Source: Brachybacterium kimchii
GTDB taxonomy: Bacteria; Actinomycetota; Actinomycetes; Actinomycetales; Dermabacteraceae
Direction: 5' to 3'
Assembly (NCBI RefSeq): GCF_023373525.1
Contig: NZ_CP097218.1
Coordinates: forward strand, 3,782,001-3,846,000
Length of the DNA: 64,000 nucleotides
A program made the translations under genes and the position numbers. The notes beneath the pieces were generated by a model. It saw only the letters and a program-made list of their open reading frames with translations. It had not been told where the DNA came from and did not search any database. Positions 43,303 through 51,611 of the stretch are shown here, piece after piece. Each line of letters starts with the position of its first letter. Position 1 is the stretch's first letter.

Positions 43303-44235
43303 TCATCCGCGCCGCGCCATCGCTTCCGTCCACCAGCTCTCGGCGTCCGCGTCACGCGGATCGGCCCCGTGGGCGCGCAGCCAGGTGCACACGTTCTCGC
43401 AGTCGCGGCGCAGGAAGTCCGGCCCGTTCGGGTTCGCGATCAGATCGATCACCTGGGGCACGTCGATCACCACCAGGCGCTCTTTGTCGCTGCGCGGATC
43501 GACCAGCACGTTGTACGCCGAGAGGTCGCCGTGGACGAGCCCCAGCTCCGCGAGGCGCAGCACGAAGCCGTGCAGCTCCTGGGCCCATTGCGCGGCGCGC
43601 TCGGCCGACGGCCGGTGCTCGTGCAGCCGGGGCCCGGCGACGGGCGTGACGTGCTCGCCGGGCGCCCCGCCGACGCCGATGAACTCCATGCACACCTCGG
43701 TGCCCTGGATCTGCACCGGGTAGGGCACGGCGAGACCGGCGGCGTGCAGCCGGGAGAGGGTGTCGAACTCGGCGCGCGCCCACTGCCCGGCGGCCGCGCG
43801 CTTGCCGAAGGCGCTGCCGCGCGCGATCGCACGGCCCTCGCGGGAATCGGTCACCCGGCGGCCCTCGGTGTACTGGGCGGAGCGGTGGAAGGAGGTGTGC
43901 TCGTCGGTGCGGTAGCGCTTGGCGACCATGAGGATCGCCTCGCCGGTCGCGCCCGTGCGGAGGTCAGGAGGCAGGGCGCGTTCGAGCAGGAAGGCGTCGG
44001 CTTCCTTGCCGGTCTTCAGCACGCCGAGCTCGGTGTCGATCGCTCCCTCGTGCTGGACCACCCAGGCGGGGAACGGCTGCGGGCCGCGGTCCAGGGTGTG
44101 GGCGGTCTCGGGCCAGGTGGACCAGCGCTGGTCGGGGCCGGGCTCGTCGGGGTCGCAGGGGAGGTCGTCGTCGGTCACGCCGGCGGTGACCAGAGAGGTC
44201 GTATAGAAGGTGTCCCAGTCGAAGGACGGTGCCAT
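43303..44235 (-). CDS. RIO-type serine protein kinase
   Basis: This 310-residue RIO-family kinase has the flexible-loop region GVLKTGKEADAFLLER with Lys, the catalytic loop VHGDLSAYNVLV and the metal Asp in VVIDVPQVIDL. Bacterial RIO kinases are poorly characterised; archaeal and eukaryotic relatives act in ribosome maturation, but the bacterial substrate is unknown. A 17-codon ORF with strong Shine-Dalgarno lies upstream and may influence expression. Confidence 0.9.
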   Translation of the reverse strand: MAPSFDWDTFYTTSLVTAGVTDDDLPCDPDEPGPDQRWSTWPETAHTLDRGPQPFPAWVVQHEGAIDTELGVLKTGKEADAFLLERALPPDLRTGATGEAILMVAKRYRTDEHTSFHRSAQYTEGRRVTDSREGRAIARGSAFGKRAAAGQWARAEFDTLSRLHAAGLAVPYPVQIQGTEVCMEFIGVGGAPGEHVTPVAGPRLHEHRPSAERAAQWAQELHGFVLRLAELGLVHGDLSAYNVLVDPRSDKERLVVIDVPQVIDLIANPNGPDFLRRDCENVCTWLRAHGADPRDADAESWWTEAMARRG

Positions 44236-44320
44236 GTGGGGTTCTCCCGAGGTGGGGACCTGCGGCCCGGCGGCGCGGGGTTCACCGCGGAGGAGAGCGT
44301 CGTGCGCGGGCTGTGCGGGG

Positions 44321-44374
44321 TCAGCAGGTCGAGGTGGAGCGGAGGACGGCAGGGGTCAGCACGGTGGCAACCAT
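44321..44374 (-). CDS. Candidate 17-aa leader ORF upstream of the RIO kinase
   Basis: ATG with GGGAGGAGG about 5 nt upstream opens a frame reading MVATVLTPAVLRSTSTC and stop, 86 nt before the RIO kinase ATG. The strong ribosome site suggests translation. A leader-peptide role is inference. Confidence 0.35.
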   Translation of the reverse strand: MVATVLTPAVLRSTSTC

Positions 44375-44487
44375 CGGGTCCTCCTCCCCTCGGGGTCGGC
44401 GCATGGCGGCCGACGCTGAGCAGCACCGTACGGCGGGCGGGGGAGCGGGGTCGAGAGATTTATTGGGAGCCGGCCGTATCACCACAG

Positions 44488-44501
44488 GTGAAGCGATTCA
44501 C
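44488..44501. promoter_or_regulatory. LacI-family-like operator
   Basis: GTGAAGCGATTCAC has 5-bp symmetric arms around a central CG, the layout of LacI/GalR-family operators (TGAAnCGnTTCA). It lies about 20 bp upstream of a TACGGT -10 for the sugar ABC operon. No LacI gene is in the window. Confidence 0.45.
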
Positions 44502-44584
44502 GCGGACTCCGGTGATGCCCTACGGTGGATCCGTCGTCGGCGCCGTCCTCACGATCGCCGGACCATGAGCACGAAGGAGTGGGC

Positions 44585-45877
44585 GTGACCAGCAGACGCA
44601 CCCTGCTAGGAGCCGCAGGCCTCGCCGCGGCAGGCGGAGCGCTCGCGCTCTCCGGATGCTCCTCGGGAGGCGGCGGAGCCTCCCCGGAGCTCGGCGCGAT
44701 GGCCGCGAGGAGCGCGAAGGACTCGATCAGCTTCCAGATCTGGGACGCCGCCCAGGCCCCCGCGATGCAGCAGATCATCGACGCTTTCCACGAGGACTAC
44801 CCCGGCATCGAGGTGACGATGTCGATCGCCGCCTACGCGAGCTATTTCGAGCGCCTGCGCATCCAGGCCACGGGCGACGACCTGCCCGACGTGTTCTGGA
44901 TCAACGGCCCGAACTTCGAGCTCTACGCCTCCCACGGACTCCTCCAGGACCTCAGCGATCTCGAGGGGTTCGACCCGAAGAACTATCCCGAGAACCTCGT
45001 CGACCTCTACACGTACGACGCGAAGCCCTGCGCGATCCCCAAGGACTTCGACACCATCGGCCTCTGGTACAACCGGGAGCTGCTGCACCGGGCGGGCGTC
45101 GACGCGCCCGACGGCTCCTGGAGCTGGCAGCAGTACCGCGACGCCTCCGAGCAGGTGACCCGGAAACTGCGGTCCGACCGCATCTGGGGAAATCCCGGCG
45201 GCATCGAGACCCAGGCCTACATCTACCCGCTCGCACTGCAGGCCGGCGGCTTCATCGTCTCCGAGGACAAGACGACCTCCGGGTACGACGACCCCGGGAC
45301 GCTCGAGGCCTTCGAGTTCCTGCGCGGGATGATCGACGACGACATCGCCCCCGACGTCCGGTACACCACCGAGAATCGTCCGCAGGACCTCTTCAGCGAC
45401 GGCCGCGCGGCCCTCATGACCTCCGGCAACTGGCAGGCGGCCGTGCTGCAGGACTCCGTGGTCAAGGAGCAGATCGATGCCGCCCCGCTGCTGCACGGGA
45501 CGCAGGAGGGCAATGTCATCCACGGCATCGGCTATGCGATGAGCGCGCACGGAACGCACAAGCCCGCCGCCTCGGCGTTCCTGTCCTTCCTGGGGTCCGA
45601 GAAGGCGGCCCGCATCCAGGGCGCCGCGGGCGCCGCGAACCCCGCGTTCATCGGCACCAACGACAGCTTCTTCGACGCCCTCCCGGGATTCGACCTCGAA
45701 CTCTTCGTGGACGCCGCCAAGACCGCCCTGCCCTACCCGGTCTCGCAGAACACCTCGGCCTGGAACCAGCTCGAGGAGCTCCTGCTCCCCAAGATCGTCG
45801 GCGGCCCCGGGGATGTCGTCGAGACCGCGGAGGATCTCGCCGATCGCATGGACGGAGTGCTCGCCGATGAGTCATGA
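44585..45877 (+). CDS. Sugar ABC transporter substrate-binding lipoprotein
   Basis: This 430-residue family 1 solute-binding protein has a twin-arginine-like signal (SRRTLLGAAG) and lipobox LSGC with Cys25. The mature part has ISFQIWDAAQAPAMQQIID, PDVFWINGPNFELYA and IPKDFDTIGLWYNRELL, typical of CUT1 sugar binders. AAGGAG lies 6 nt before the GTG. It overlaps the first permease and forms a three-gene operon. The sugar is not identifiable. Confidence 0.93.
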   Translation: MTSRRTLLGAAGLAAAGGALALSGCSSGGGGASPELGAMAARSAKDSISFQIWDAAQAPAMQQIIDAFHEDYPGIEVTMSIAAYASYFERLRIQATGDDLPDVFWINGPNFELYASHGLLQDLSDLEGFDPKNYPENLVDLYTYDAKPCAIPKDFDTIGLWYNRELLHRAGVDAPDGSWSWQQYRDASEQVTRKLRSDRIWGNPGGIETQAYIYPLALQAGGFIVSEDKTTSGYDDPGTLEAFEFLRGMIDDDIAPDVRYTTENRPQDLFSDGRAALMTSGNWQAAVLQDSVVKEQIDAAPLLHGTQEGNVIHGIGYAMSAHGTHKPAASAFLSFLGSEKAARIQGAAGAANPAFIGTNDSFFDALPGFDLELFVDAAKTALPYPVSQNTSAWNQLEELLLPKIVGGPGDVVETAEDLADRMDGVLADES

Positions 45878-46781
45878 GACCGCCTCGGCAGCGCCGCGCA
45901 GCAGACGCGGAGGGACCGACGGCTGGTGGCCGCTCGTGTTCCTCGGCCCCCTGCTGATCGGCGTCGCCGTCTTCTACTTCTGGCCGATCCTCGCGACCCT
46001 CATCAACTCCTTCACGGTGTTCGGGCCCTTCGGCGGGCGCACCTTCAACGGACTCGCGAACTTCGCGCAGCTGCTCCAGGACTCCTTCATCCCGCGGGCC
46101 GTCCTCAACACTCTCATCTACACGGTGATCGTGCTGTGCGGCATCCCGCTCGCCGTGTGCATCGCCTCGCTGCTGAACCAGAAGGGCCTGCGCTTCGCCC
46201 GCCTCTACCAGGTGCTGTTCTTCCTGCCCGCCGTCTCGATGCCGGTCGCCGTCTCGCTCGTGTGGCGGATGATCTTCAACAAGGAGTTCGGCCTGGTCAA
46301 CTGGGTGCTCTCTCTCGTGGGCATCGACGGCCCCTACTGGGTGACCGCTCCCTGGTGGTCCCTGCTCGCGGTCTCGATCGTGGGCCTGTGGTCGAGCCTG
46401 CCGCTCGCGATCATCATCCTGGGTGCGGGGCTGCGTGGCATCCCCGCCGAGCTGTACGAGGCCGCGCAGCTCGACGGCGCCGGCACCGTGCGCCAGTTCT
46501 TCTCGGTCACCGTGCCGCTGCTGACGCCCAGCATCTTCTTCCTGTCCATCATCACCGCGATCAACGGCTTCCAGCTGTTCGACCTGCTCTTCGCGATGAT
46601 GGGCCAGGCCAACCCGGCGATGGCCGACACCCAGTCGCTCGTGTACCTCTTCTACTCCGAGGCCTTCCGCCAGAACAACCAGGGCTACGCCTCCGTGATC
46701 GCCCTGCTCATCCTCGCGATCATCGGAGCGTTCACGCTGCTGCAGTTCCGCCTGCAGAGGAGGTGGGTCCACTATGAGTGA
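45867..46781 (+). CDS. Sugar ABC transporter permease (MalF/UgpA type)
   Basis: This 304-residue permease has six helices and the EAA loop YEAAQLDGAGTVRQFFSVTVP that contacts the ATPase. The ATG at 45867 lies inside the end of the binding-protein gene. It works with the next gene as the membrane channel of a CUT1 importer. Confidence 0.93.
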   Translation: MSHETASAAPRSRRGGTDGWWPLVFLGPLLIGVAVFYFWPILATLINSFTVFGPFGGRTFNGLANFAQLLQDSFIPRAVLNTLIYTVIVLCGIPLAVCIASLLNQKGLRFARLYQVLFFLPAVSMPVAVSLVWRMIFNKEFGLVNWVLSLVGIDGPYWVTAPWWSLLAVSIVGLWSSLPLAIIILGAGLRGIPAELYEAAQLDGAGTVRQFFSVTVPLLTPSIFFLSIITAINGFQLFDLLFAMMGQANPAMADTQSLVYLFYSEAFRQNNQGYASVIALLILAIIGAFTLLQFRLQRRWVHYE

Positions 46782-47670
46782 GACGCCCGCGCCGACGACC
46801 GCACGCACGTCAGCCCGCACGACCGCACCCGACCGTGCCCGCTCGAGGCCGCGCGCCCGTCGGCCCCGATGGGCGACCCATGCGGTGCTGCTGATCGGCG
46901 GGATCCTCATGGTGTTCCCGTTCCTGTGGCAGATCAACATGTCGCTGTCCACGCAGGCGGAGGTCACCTCGGTGCCGCCCAGCTGGCTGCCCGCGACGCC
47001 GCAGTGGAAGAACTATCCCGCGGTCTTCGAGCAGGTGCCCTTCCTGCACCAGTTCGTGAACACGGCGCTGGTGACGATCGCCCGCGTGATCGGGCAGCTG
47101 CTGCTGTGCACCCTGGCCGGCTACGCCTTCGCGCGGATGAGGTTCCGCGGGAAGAACCTCGTGTTCGCGCTGGTGCTCTCGATCCTCATGGTCCCGTACC
47201 AGATCTACCTCATCCCGCAGTACGGGGTGATCCAGAACCTGGGGCTGCTCAACACCATCGCCGGGATCGCCGCCCCGGGCGTCTTCAGCGCGTTCGGCAC
47301 GTTCCTCATGCGCCAGCACTTCCTGTCGATGCCCGCCTCCCTCGAGGAGGCGGCGCGCCTGGACGGCGCGAACCCGTGGCAGACGTTCTGGCGGATCATG
47401 TTCCCGCTCTCGGGACCCGCCCTCAGCGCGGTCGCGATCCTCACCGCGCTCGCCTCGTGGAACGACCTCATGTGGCCGCTGGTCGCCGCCACCTACGACG
47501 AGAAGACGACTCTCGCCGTGGGGCTGACGTCCCTGCAGGGCCAGTTCACGACCGACTACCCGGTGATGATGGCCGCGAGCTTCATGGCGATGCTGCCGCT
47601 GATGATCCTGTTCATCGTGCTGCAGCGCCGCGTCGTGGAGGGGCTCGCCCATTCGGGCATGAAGGGGTGA
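46774..47670 (+). CDS. Sugar ABC transporter permease (MalG/UgpE type)
   Basis: This 298-residue permease starts with a basic, Thr/Arg-rich N-terminus. Six helices follow, with the EAA loop LEEAARLDGANPWQTFWRIMFPL. AGGAGG precedes the ATG by about 9 nt and the gene overlaps the first permease by 8 nt. No ATPase gene is linked, so a shared MsiK/MsmX-type ATPase elsewhere is inferred. Confidence 0.94.
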   Translation: MSETPAPTTARTSARTTAPDRARSRPRARRPRWATHAVLLIGGILMVFPFLWQINMSLSTQAEVTSVPPSWLPATPQWKNYPAVFEQVPFLHQFVNTALVTIARVIGQLLLCTLAGYAFARMRFRGKNLVFALVLSILMVPYQIYLIPQYGVIQNLGLLNTIAGIAAPGVFSAFGTFLMRQHFLSMPASLEEAARLDGANPWQTFWRIMFPLSGPALSAVAILTALASWNDLMWPLVAATYDEKTTLAVGLTSLQGQFTTDYPVMMAASFMAMLPLMILFIVLQRRVVEGLAHSGMKG

Positions 47671-47698
47671 GCACTGGAACCGCGCGAGCACGGTGGTC

Positions 47699-47944
47699 TC
47701 AGCGGCCGAACCGCTGCTGCGCCGCCTGGCGGGTGGTGTCCAGGGCCGCACCGATCACGGTCCAGGAGATCCCTGTGTCCCGTGCGGTGGCGACAGCATC
47801 CCGCAGCTCCCGTTCTGCGCGCACCAGTCCCTCGCGCGCGGCGAGGATCCGACGGAAGGGTTCTGCATCCTGCGATGGAGTCGTCAGGGGGTCCAGAGAG
47901 TCGAGGCCGTTCGCCGTCGTCCTGTGAGCGGGGTCGAATGCCAT
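47699..47944 (-). CDS. Small HTH-like protein (antitoxin-like partner)
   Basis: This 81-residue protein has a helical N-terminal part (RRILAAREGLVRAERELRD) and ends with GISWTVIGAALDTTRQAAQQ then RFGR, a short helix-turn-helix-like segment common in small actinobacterial proteins. GAGGTGAT lies about 5 nt before the ATG. It directly follows a frameshifted toxin-like gene, as the second gene of a probable pair. Confidence 0.75.
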   Translation of the reverse strand: MAFDPAHRTTANGLDSLDPLTTPSQDAEPFRRILAAREGLVRAERELRDAVATARDTGISWTVIGAALDTTRQAAQQRFGR

Positions 47945-47948
47945 GCGA

Positions 47949-48184
47949 TCACCTCAGGTGGTCGTAGAAGGTCGGGCGAAGTCGGTCTGCGTGGATGACG
48001 AGGGCTGGGGCGTCCGTGGGAAGCGCGACCATCTCGAGCAGCATCCCGTGGCGATCCGGGCCGATGACCAGGAGACGATCCTCTCCGCGGTACTCGTACT
48101 CGACGAGTCGCAGGCGTTCCGCCAGGCATGGCGTATCTCGAGGTCGTCGATTCCGTGTCGGCGGGCCGATGCCGTGATGTCCAC
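47949..48184 (-). pseudogene. Frameshifted small toxin-like gene beside the HTH protein
   Basis: One frame reads [19 protein letters not shown] then AWRNA. At about 48112 the reading must shift to continue [20 protein letters not shown], then [10 protein letters not shown] and [15 protein letters not shown] with a stop. Restoring one C (GCCTGC to GCCCTGC) fuses the halves into one protein of about 79 residues. It precedes the HTH gene by 4 nt. It resembles small proteins paired with such HTH partners in actinobacteria. It could be a true mutation, a sequencing error or programmed shifting. Confidence 0.65.
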
Positions 48185-48428
48185 ACGAGTCTTCTGCCGA
48201 CTGGACGAACTGTCAAGGGTGGCTTGACATGGAGTGGCGAGGCGGCTCGTCTCGAATGCCCAGGGTGCCCACGGTGTGCGCCCTGTGACGCGACGATGTG
48301 GACGGCGGGGGTGTGGGGAGGGTTGGCGGGTCCATCGGTTCCGAACTCTTCGCGGACCTTTCCGGCGAACCGCCCCACCCGCCGTCTCGTGCCCCCGACC
48401 CACCCTTCCCACGTGGGCATCCCGCGGT

Positions 48429-48434
48429 TACAGT
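48429..48434 (+). promoter_or_regulatory. -10 element of the GxGYxYP gene
   Basis: TACAGT lies 31 nt before the ATG at 48466, leaving a short leader with GGAG 6 nt before that ATG. Confidence 0.4.
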
Positions 48435-48465
48435 GCAGATCCCCCACCTGCCACAGGAGTCGATG

Positions 48466-50607
48466 ATGACCGTGGATCTGCCCCGCCCTGCCCTCTCCTC
48501 CCGTCCTGACCCGGCGGCGACCGCGCCGTCGGCGTCCCGCTCGTTCACCCGCCGCACGGCGCTGGCCGGCGGCATCGGCGCCGCGGGCGCCGCCGCTCTC
48601 TCGATGAGCGCCCCGTCGGCCGACGCGGCGGGCCCGGCTCCCGCCGGCGGTCACCACGGCGGTCACCACGGCGGATCCGCCCCCGCCGTGCACTGGGAGC
48701 GCGGGCGCCTCTTCCCGACCTTCGACCGCGCCGCGAGCACGGTGCGCGTGGGCGACATGCGGAAGCTCGACGGCTTCGACCGTCTGCTGCTGATCACCCT
48801 GCAGGGCCTGGTGAACCGCGAGCGCCCCGAGCTGTACCTCATCGCCGACGACGTCGACGAGACCTGGATCCCCGATCTGCCCGCGCGCACCCGGTACGAG
48901 AAGCACCCGCTCGACCTCGTCGGCCGCTTCCGCCGCCGTATCTCGGGCGCCGTCGTCTACGACATGGACGCACCGGACACCATCAACCTCGCCACCACGA
49001 TCGCCGCCCAGCGCGGCGCCGTCGTCGCGACCGCCGACCAGGCCTCCGAGCATCACCTGAAGGTCATCGAGGACCTGCGCGGACGCTTCGACGACGACCC
49101 CGCCGCGATCTATGCGTACGCGACCGACCACCTCTGGGAGAAGAGCACCCACAAGGTCCTCGTCGGCCTCCCGCCCACCCACACGGTCGAGGTCGACGGC
49201 GTGGAATGGACCGAGCTGCTGCGCGAGAAGGAGCGCGTCACCGACTCCTCGAACCTCGGCACGCAGACCGTGGACCTCACCGGCCAGGTCGGCGACGGCG
49301 AGGTCTTCGTGCGCCTGTCCGACTCCTTCCCCGAGGACGGCTGGGGCCCCGCCCTCCACCACGCGACCCTCACGGTCGACGGCGAGCAGACCGCCGACTT
49401 CGTGCCCGGCACCGACGCCGAGGCCGAGTTCCTCTTCGACGGCAGCGGCTCCCAGACCAAGGACGGACTGCGCTTCGCCGACGGCGGCTCCTCCTTCATC
49501 TACCGCTTCGAGGTGCCGGCCGGAGCGAGCGCCGTGAGCATCGACCTCGAGCTCGAGAACGAGTACCTGGTCTCCACGACCGGGACCGCGCCCACCCGCG
49601 TCGAGCCCTTCTCCTCCTTCCGCGACTTCGCGATCGCCACGAGCGCGCTGATCACGTGGCTCCCGCCCTCGGGCGACAGCGGCAGCCAGTTCTCCGAGCT
49701 GCTCGCGAAGGTCGACCCCGGCACCGTCTACGCGGGATGGTTCGCGAACGACGTGGACGGCGAATGGTCGGGGGTCGAGCTGTGCAGCACCCACGGCGTC
49801 ATCGTCGTCGCCGCCGACTACTACATGAACGCGAGCGTGCTGTCGGGCATCCCCGCCACGACCCGGGCCCGGCCCACCAAGCCCTCGCGGGGCCGCGTGA
49901 ACGACCGCACCTACCTCACTCTCACCTTCGGCGAGGGCGACAACATCCAGTTCTGCGAGCGGCACATGCGCGAGCTCTGGGACGATCCCGCCCGCGGGTC
50001 CGTGCCCATGAACTGGACCATCACCCCTCTCCTCGAGGACATCGGCCCCGCCCTGCTCCACCACTTCCAGCGCACCGCCACCGAGAACGACTTCCTGGTG
50101 TGCGGCCCCTCCGGCGCGGGCTACACCTACGGCGACTCCTGGCCGAAGGACCAGCTGGACGTCTTCACGAAGGCCTCCGGCCGCTACCAGTCCCGCACCG
50201 GGCTCGACGTCGTCTACGCCTACTCGACGCCCGAGTCCGGGAAGCCCTCGCCGACCCTTCCCGACTGGGTCCTCGAGTCCTATGCGAAGAACGTCGAGCT
50301 GCGCGGCATCATGCAGACCGACGAGAAGGGCGCGATCAGCGACCCCGGTGCCGCCGTCCCGCTGCTCGGCACGTTCTATCCCGCGGGTGGCGTCGACACC
50401 TACCGCGAGGAGCTGCTCGCGAAGATCGAGGAGGAGCGCGGGGCGGACGGGGCCGACGAGAAGGGCGGGCCGCTGTTCATCGCCGGGCTCATCAACGCCT
50501 GGAGCTGGACCCCGTCGGACGTGAAGGAGCTCGTCGAGAGCCTCCCGGAGGACGTCGAGGTCGTGCTCGCCGACGAGTTCTTCGACCTCTTCGCGCGCAC
50601 CGCCTGA
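48466..50607 (+). CDS. Tat-exported GxGYxYP-domain protein (putative glycoside hydrolase)
   Basis: This 713-residue protein has a twin-arginine signal (SFTRRTALAGGIGAAG) with cleavage near SADAAG, then a His/Gly-rich stretch (GGHHGGHHGGS). A long domain carries the eponymous GxGYxYP-like motif in GPSGAGYTYGDSWP near residue 548, and an inserted beta-rich module lies in the middle. Members are listed as a putative glycoside hydrolase family without proven activity. GGAG sits 6 nt before the ATG at 48466; another ATG lies one codon earlier. Adjacent sugar import genes fit a glycan role. Confidence 0.85.
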   Translation: MTVDLPRPALSSRPDPAATAPSASRSFTRRTALAGGIGAAGAAALSMSAPSADAAGPAPAGGHHGGHHGGSAPAVHWERGRLFPTFDRAASTVRVGDMRKLDGFDRLLLITLQGLVNRERPELYLIADDVDETWIPDLPARTRYEKHPLDLVGRFRRRISGAVVYDMDAPDTINLATTIAAQRGAVVATADQASEHHLKVIEDLRGRFDDDPAAIYAYATDHLWEKSTHKVLVGLPPTHTVEVDGVEWTELLREKERVTDSSNLGTQTVDLTGQVGDGEVFVRLSDSFPEDGWGPALHHATLTVDGEQTADFVPGTDAEAEFLFDGSGSQTKDGLRFADGGSSFIYRFEVPAGASAVSIDLELENEYLVSTTGTAPTRVEPFSSFRDFAIATSALITWLPPSGDSGSQFSELLAKVDPGTVYAGWFANDVDGEWSGVELCSTHGVIVVAADYYMNASVLSGIPATTRARPTKPSRGRVNDRTYLTLTFGEGDNIQFCERHMRELWDDPARGSVPMNWTITPLLEDIGPALLHHFQRTATENDFLVCGPSGAGYTYGDSWPKDQLDVFTKASGRYQSRTGLDVVYAYSTPESGKPSPTLPDWVLESYAKNVELRGIMQTDEKGAISDPGAAVPLLGTFYPAGGVDTYREELLAKIEEERGADGADEKGGPLFIAGLINAWSWTPSDVKELVESLPEDVEVVLADEFFDLFARTA

Positions 50608-50637
50608 GTCGACCGGCGGCAGAGGTCGCCGCGGGCG

Positions 50638-50643
50638 TACCCT
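50638..50643 (+). promoter_or_regulatory. -10 element of leaderless amidohydrolase gene
   Basis: TACCCT ends 7 nt before the ATG at 50651; no Shine-Dalgarno lies between. Confidence 0.45.
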
Positions 50644-50650
50644 GCCCGCC

Positions 50651-51601
50651 ATGATCGCTCCCGCAGATCGCCTGATCGACGTCCACGCCCACTTCGTCAC
50701 CGACGACTACGTCGCCGCCGCCCGCGCCGCGGGGATCGAGCACCCCGACGGCATGCCCGGGTGGCCGCAGTGGGACCTCGCTTCGCAGATCGAGGACATG
50801 GACCGCCGCGACATCGAGCACGCGGTGCTCTCGATCTCCTCGCCCGGCGTCCACTTCGGCGACGACGCGTCCGCGGCCTCGCTCGCCCGCGCGGTGAACG
50901 ACGCCGCGGCCGCGTTCGTCGCCGAGCATCCGCAGCGCCTCTCCTTCTTCGCCTCCCTGCCCCTGCCCGATGTCGACGCGGCCCGCGTCGAGGCCCGTCG
51001 GGCCCTCGCGCTGCCCGGTGCGCGCGGGGTGATCCTCGAGTCGAACGCGCGCGGCCAGTACCTGGGCGATCAGGCGCTCGAGCCGCTGTGGGCGGAGCTC
51101 GAGGCGGCGGGCGCGATCGTGTTCGTGCACCCGACCTCGCCCGTCGGGGCCGACGGGACGGACCTCGGCCGGCCGCGTCCGATGCTCGAGTTCATGGCCG
51201 ACTCGACCCGCAGCATCGTGGACCTCGTGCTCGCGGGCGCCCTGGACCGCCATCCCGGACTGCGCGTGATCGTCCCGCACTCCGGGGCCTCCCTCGCCCT
51301 GCTGTCCGACCGGGTCGCCCTCTTCCAGGGCGGATTCGGGCTGGGCGGCACGCCCTTCGCCGACGCGCTGCGCGGCCTCTGGTTCGACCTCGCGGGGACG
51401 CCCTTCCCGCACGCCGCGCCGCTGCTGGTGGACGTCGCCGGATCCCAGCACGTGCTCTACGGCAGCGACTCCTGCTGGACCCCGGCGCCCGCGGTCGACG
51501 CGCAGATCGAGAGCATCGACCGCGCGGCCCCGCCCCTCGGCGCGACCAGCTGGCGGCGCCTGACCACCCGCAACGCGGAGACGCTCCTGGGCGAGGCGTG
51601 A
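50651..51601 (+). CDS. Amidohydrolase (ACMSD/amidohydrolase-2 type)
   Basis: This 316-residue TIM-barrel metal-dependent hydrolase has the metal ligands DVHAHF (N-terminus), VFVHPTS, IVPHSGAS and the late Asp in YGSDSCWTP. Family members decarboxylate or hydrolyse aromatic or lactone substrates. The substrate is unknown. It starts 43 bp after the GxGYxYP gene with its own leaderless promoter. Confidence 0.9.
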   Translation: MIAPADRLIDVHAHFVTDDYVAAARAAGIEHPDGMPGWPQWDLASQIEDMDRRDIEHAVLSISSPGVHFGDDASAASLARAVNDAAAAFVAEHPQRLSFFASLPLPDVDAARVEARRALALPGARGVILESNARGQYLGDQALEPLWAELEAAGAIVFVHPTSPVGADGTDLGRPRPMLEFMADSTRSIVDLVLAGALDRHPGLRVIVPHSGASLALLSDRVALFQGGFGLGGTPFADALRGLWFDLAGTPFPHAAPLLVDVAGSQHVLYGSDSCWTPAPAVDAQIESIDRAAPPLGATSWRRLTTRNAETLLGEA

Positions 51602-51611
51602 GCGCGCGGGC

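Larger units (their letters stand above)
44236..44584. other. 349-bp divergent control region
   Basis: This region lies between the RIO kinase (minus) and the sugar ABC operon (plus). It contains a 17-codon minus-strand ORF, a LacI-like operator and a possible -10 (TACGGT, 44521-44526) for the transporter. No longer gene is seen. Confidence 0.5.

Noticed and set aside
47884-50700. 938-codon minus-strand frame opposite the GxGYxYP gene
   Set aside because: It has no motif or usable start, and the plus strand has a signal peptide, Shine-Dalgarno and family motif.
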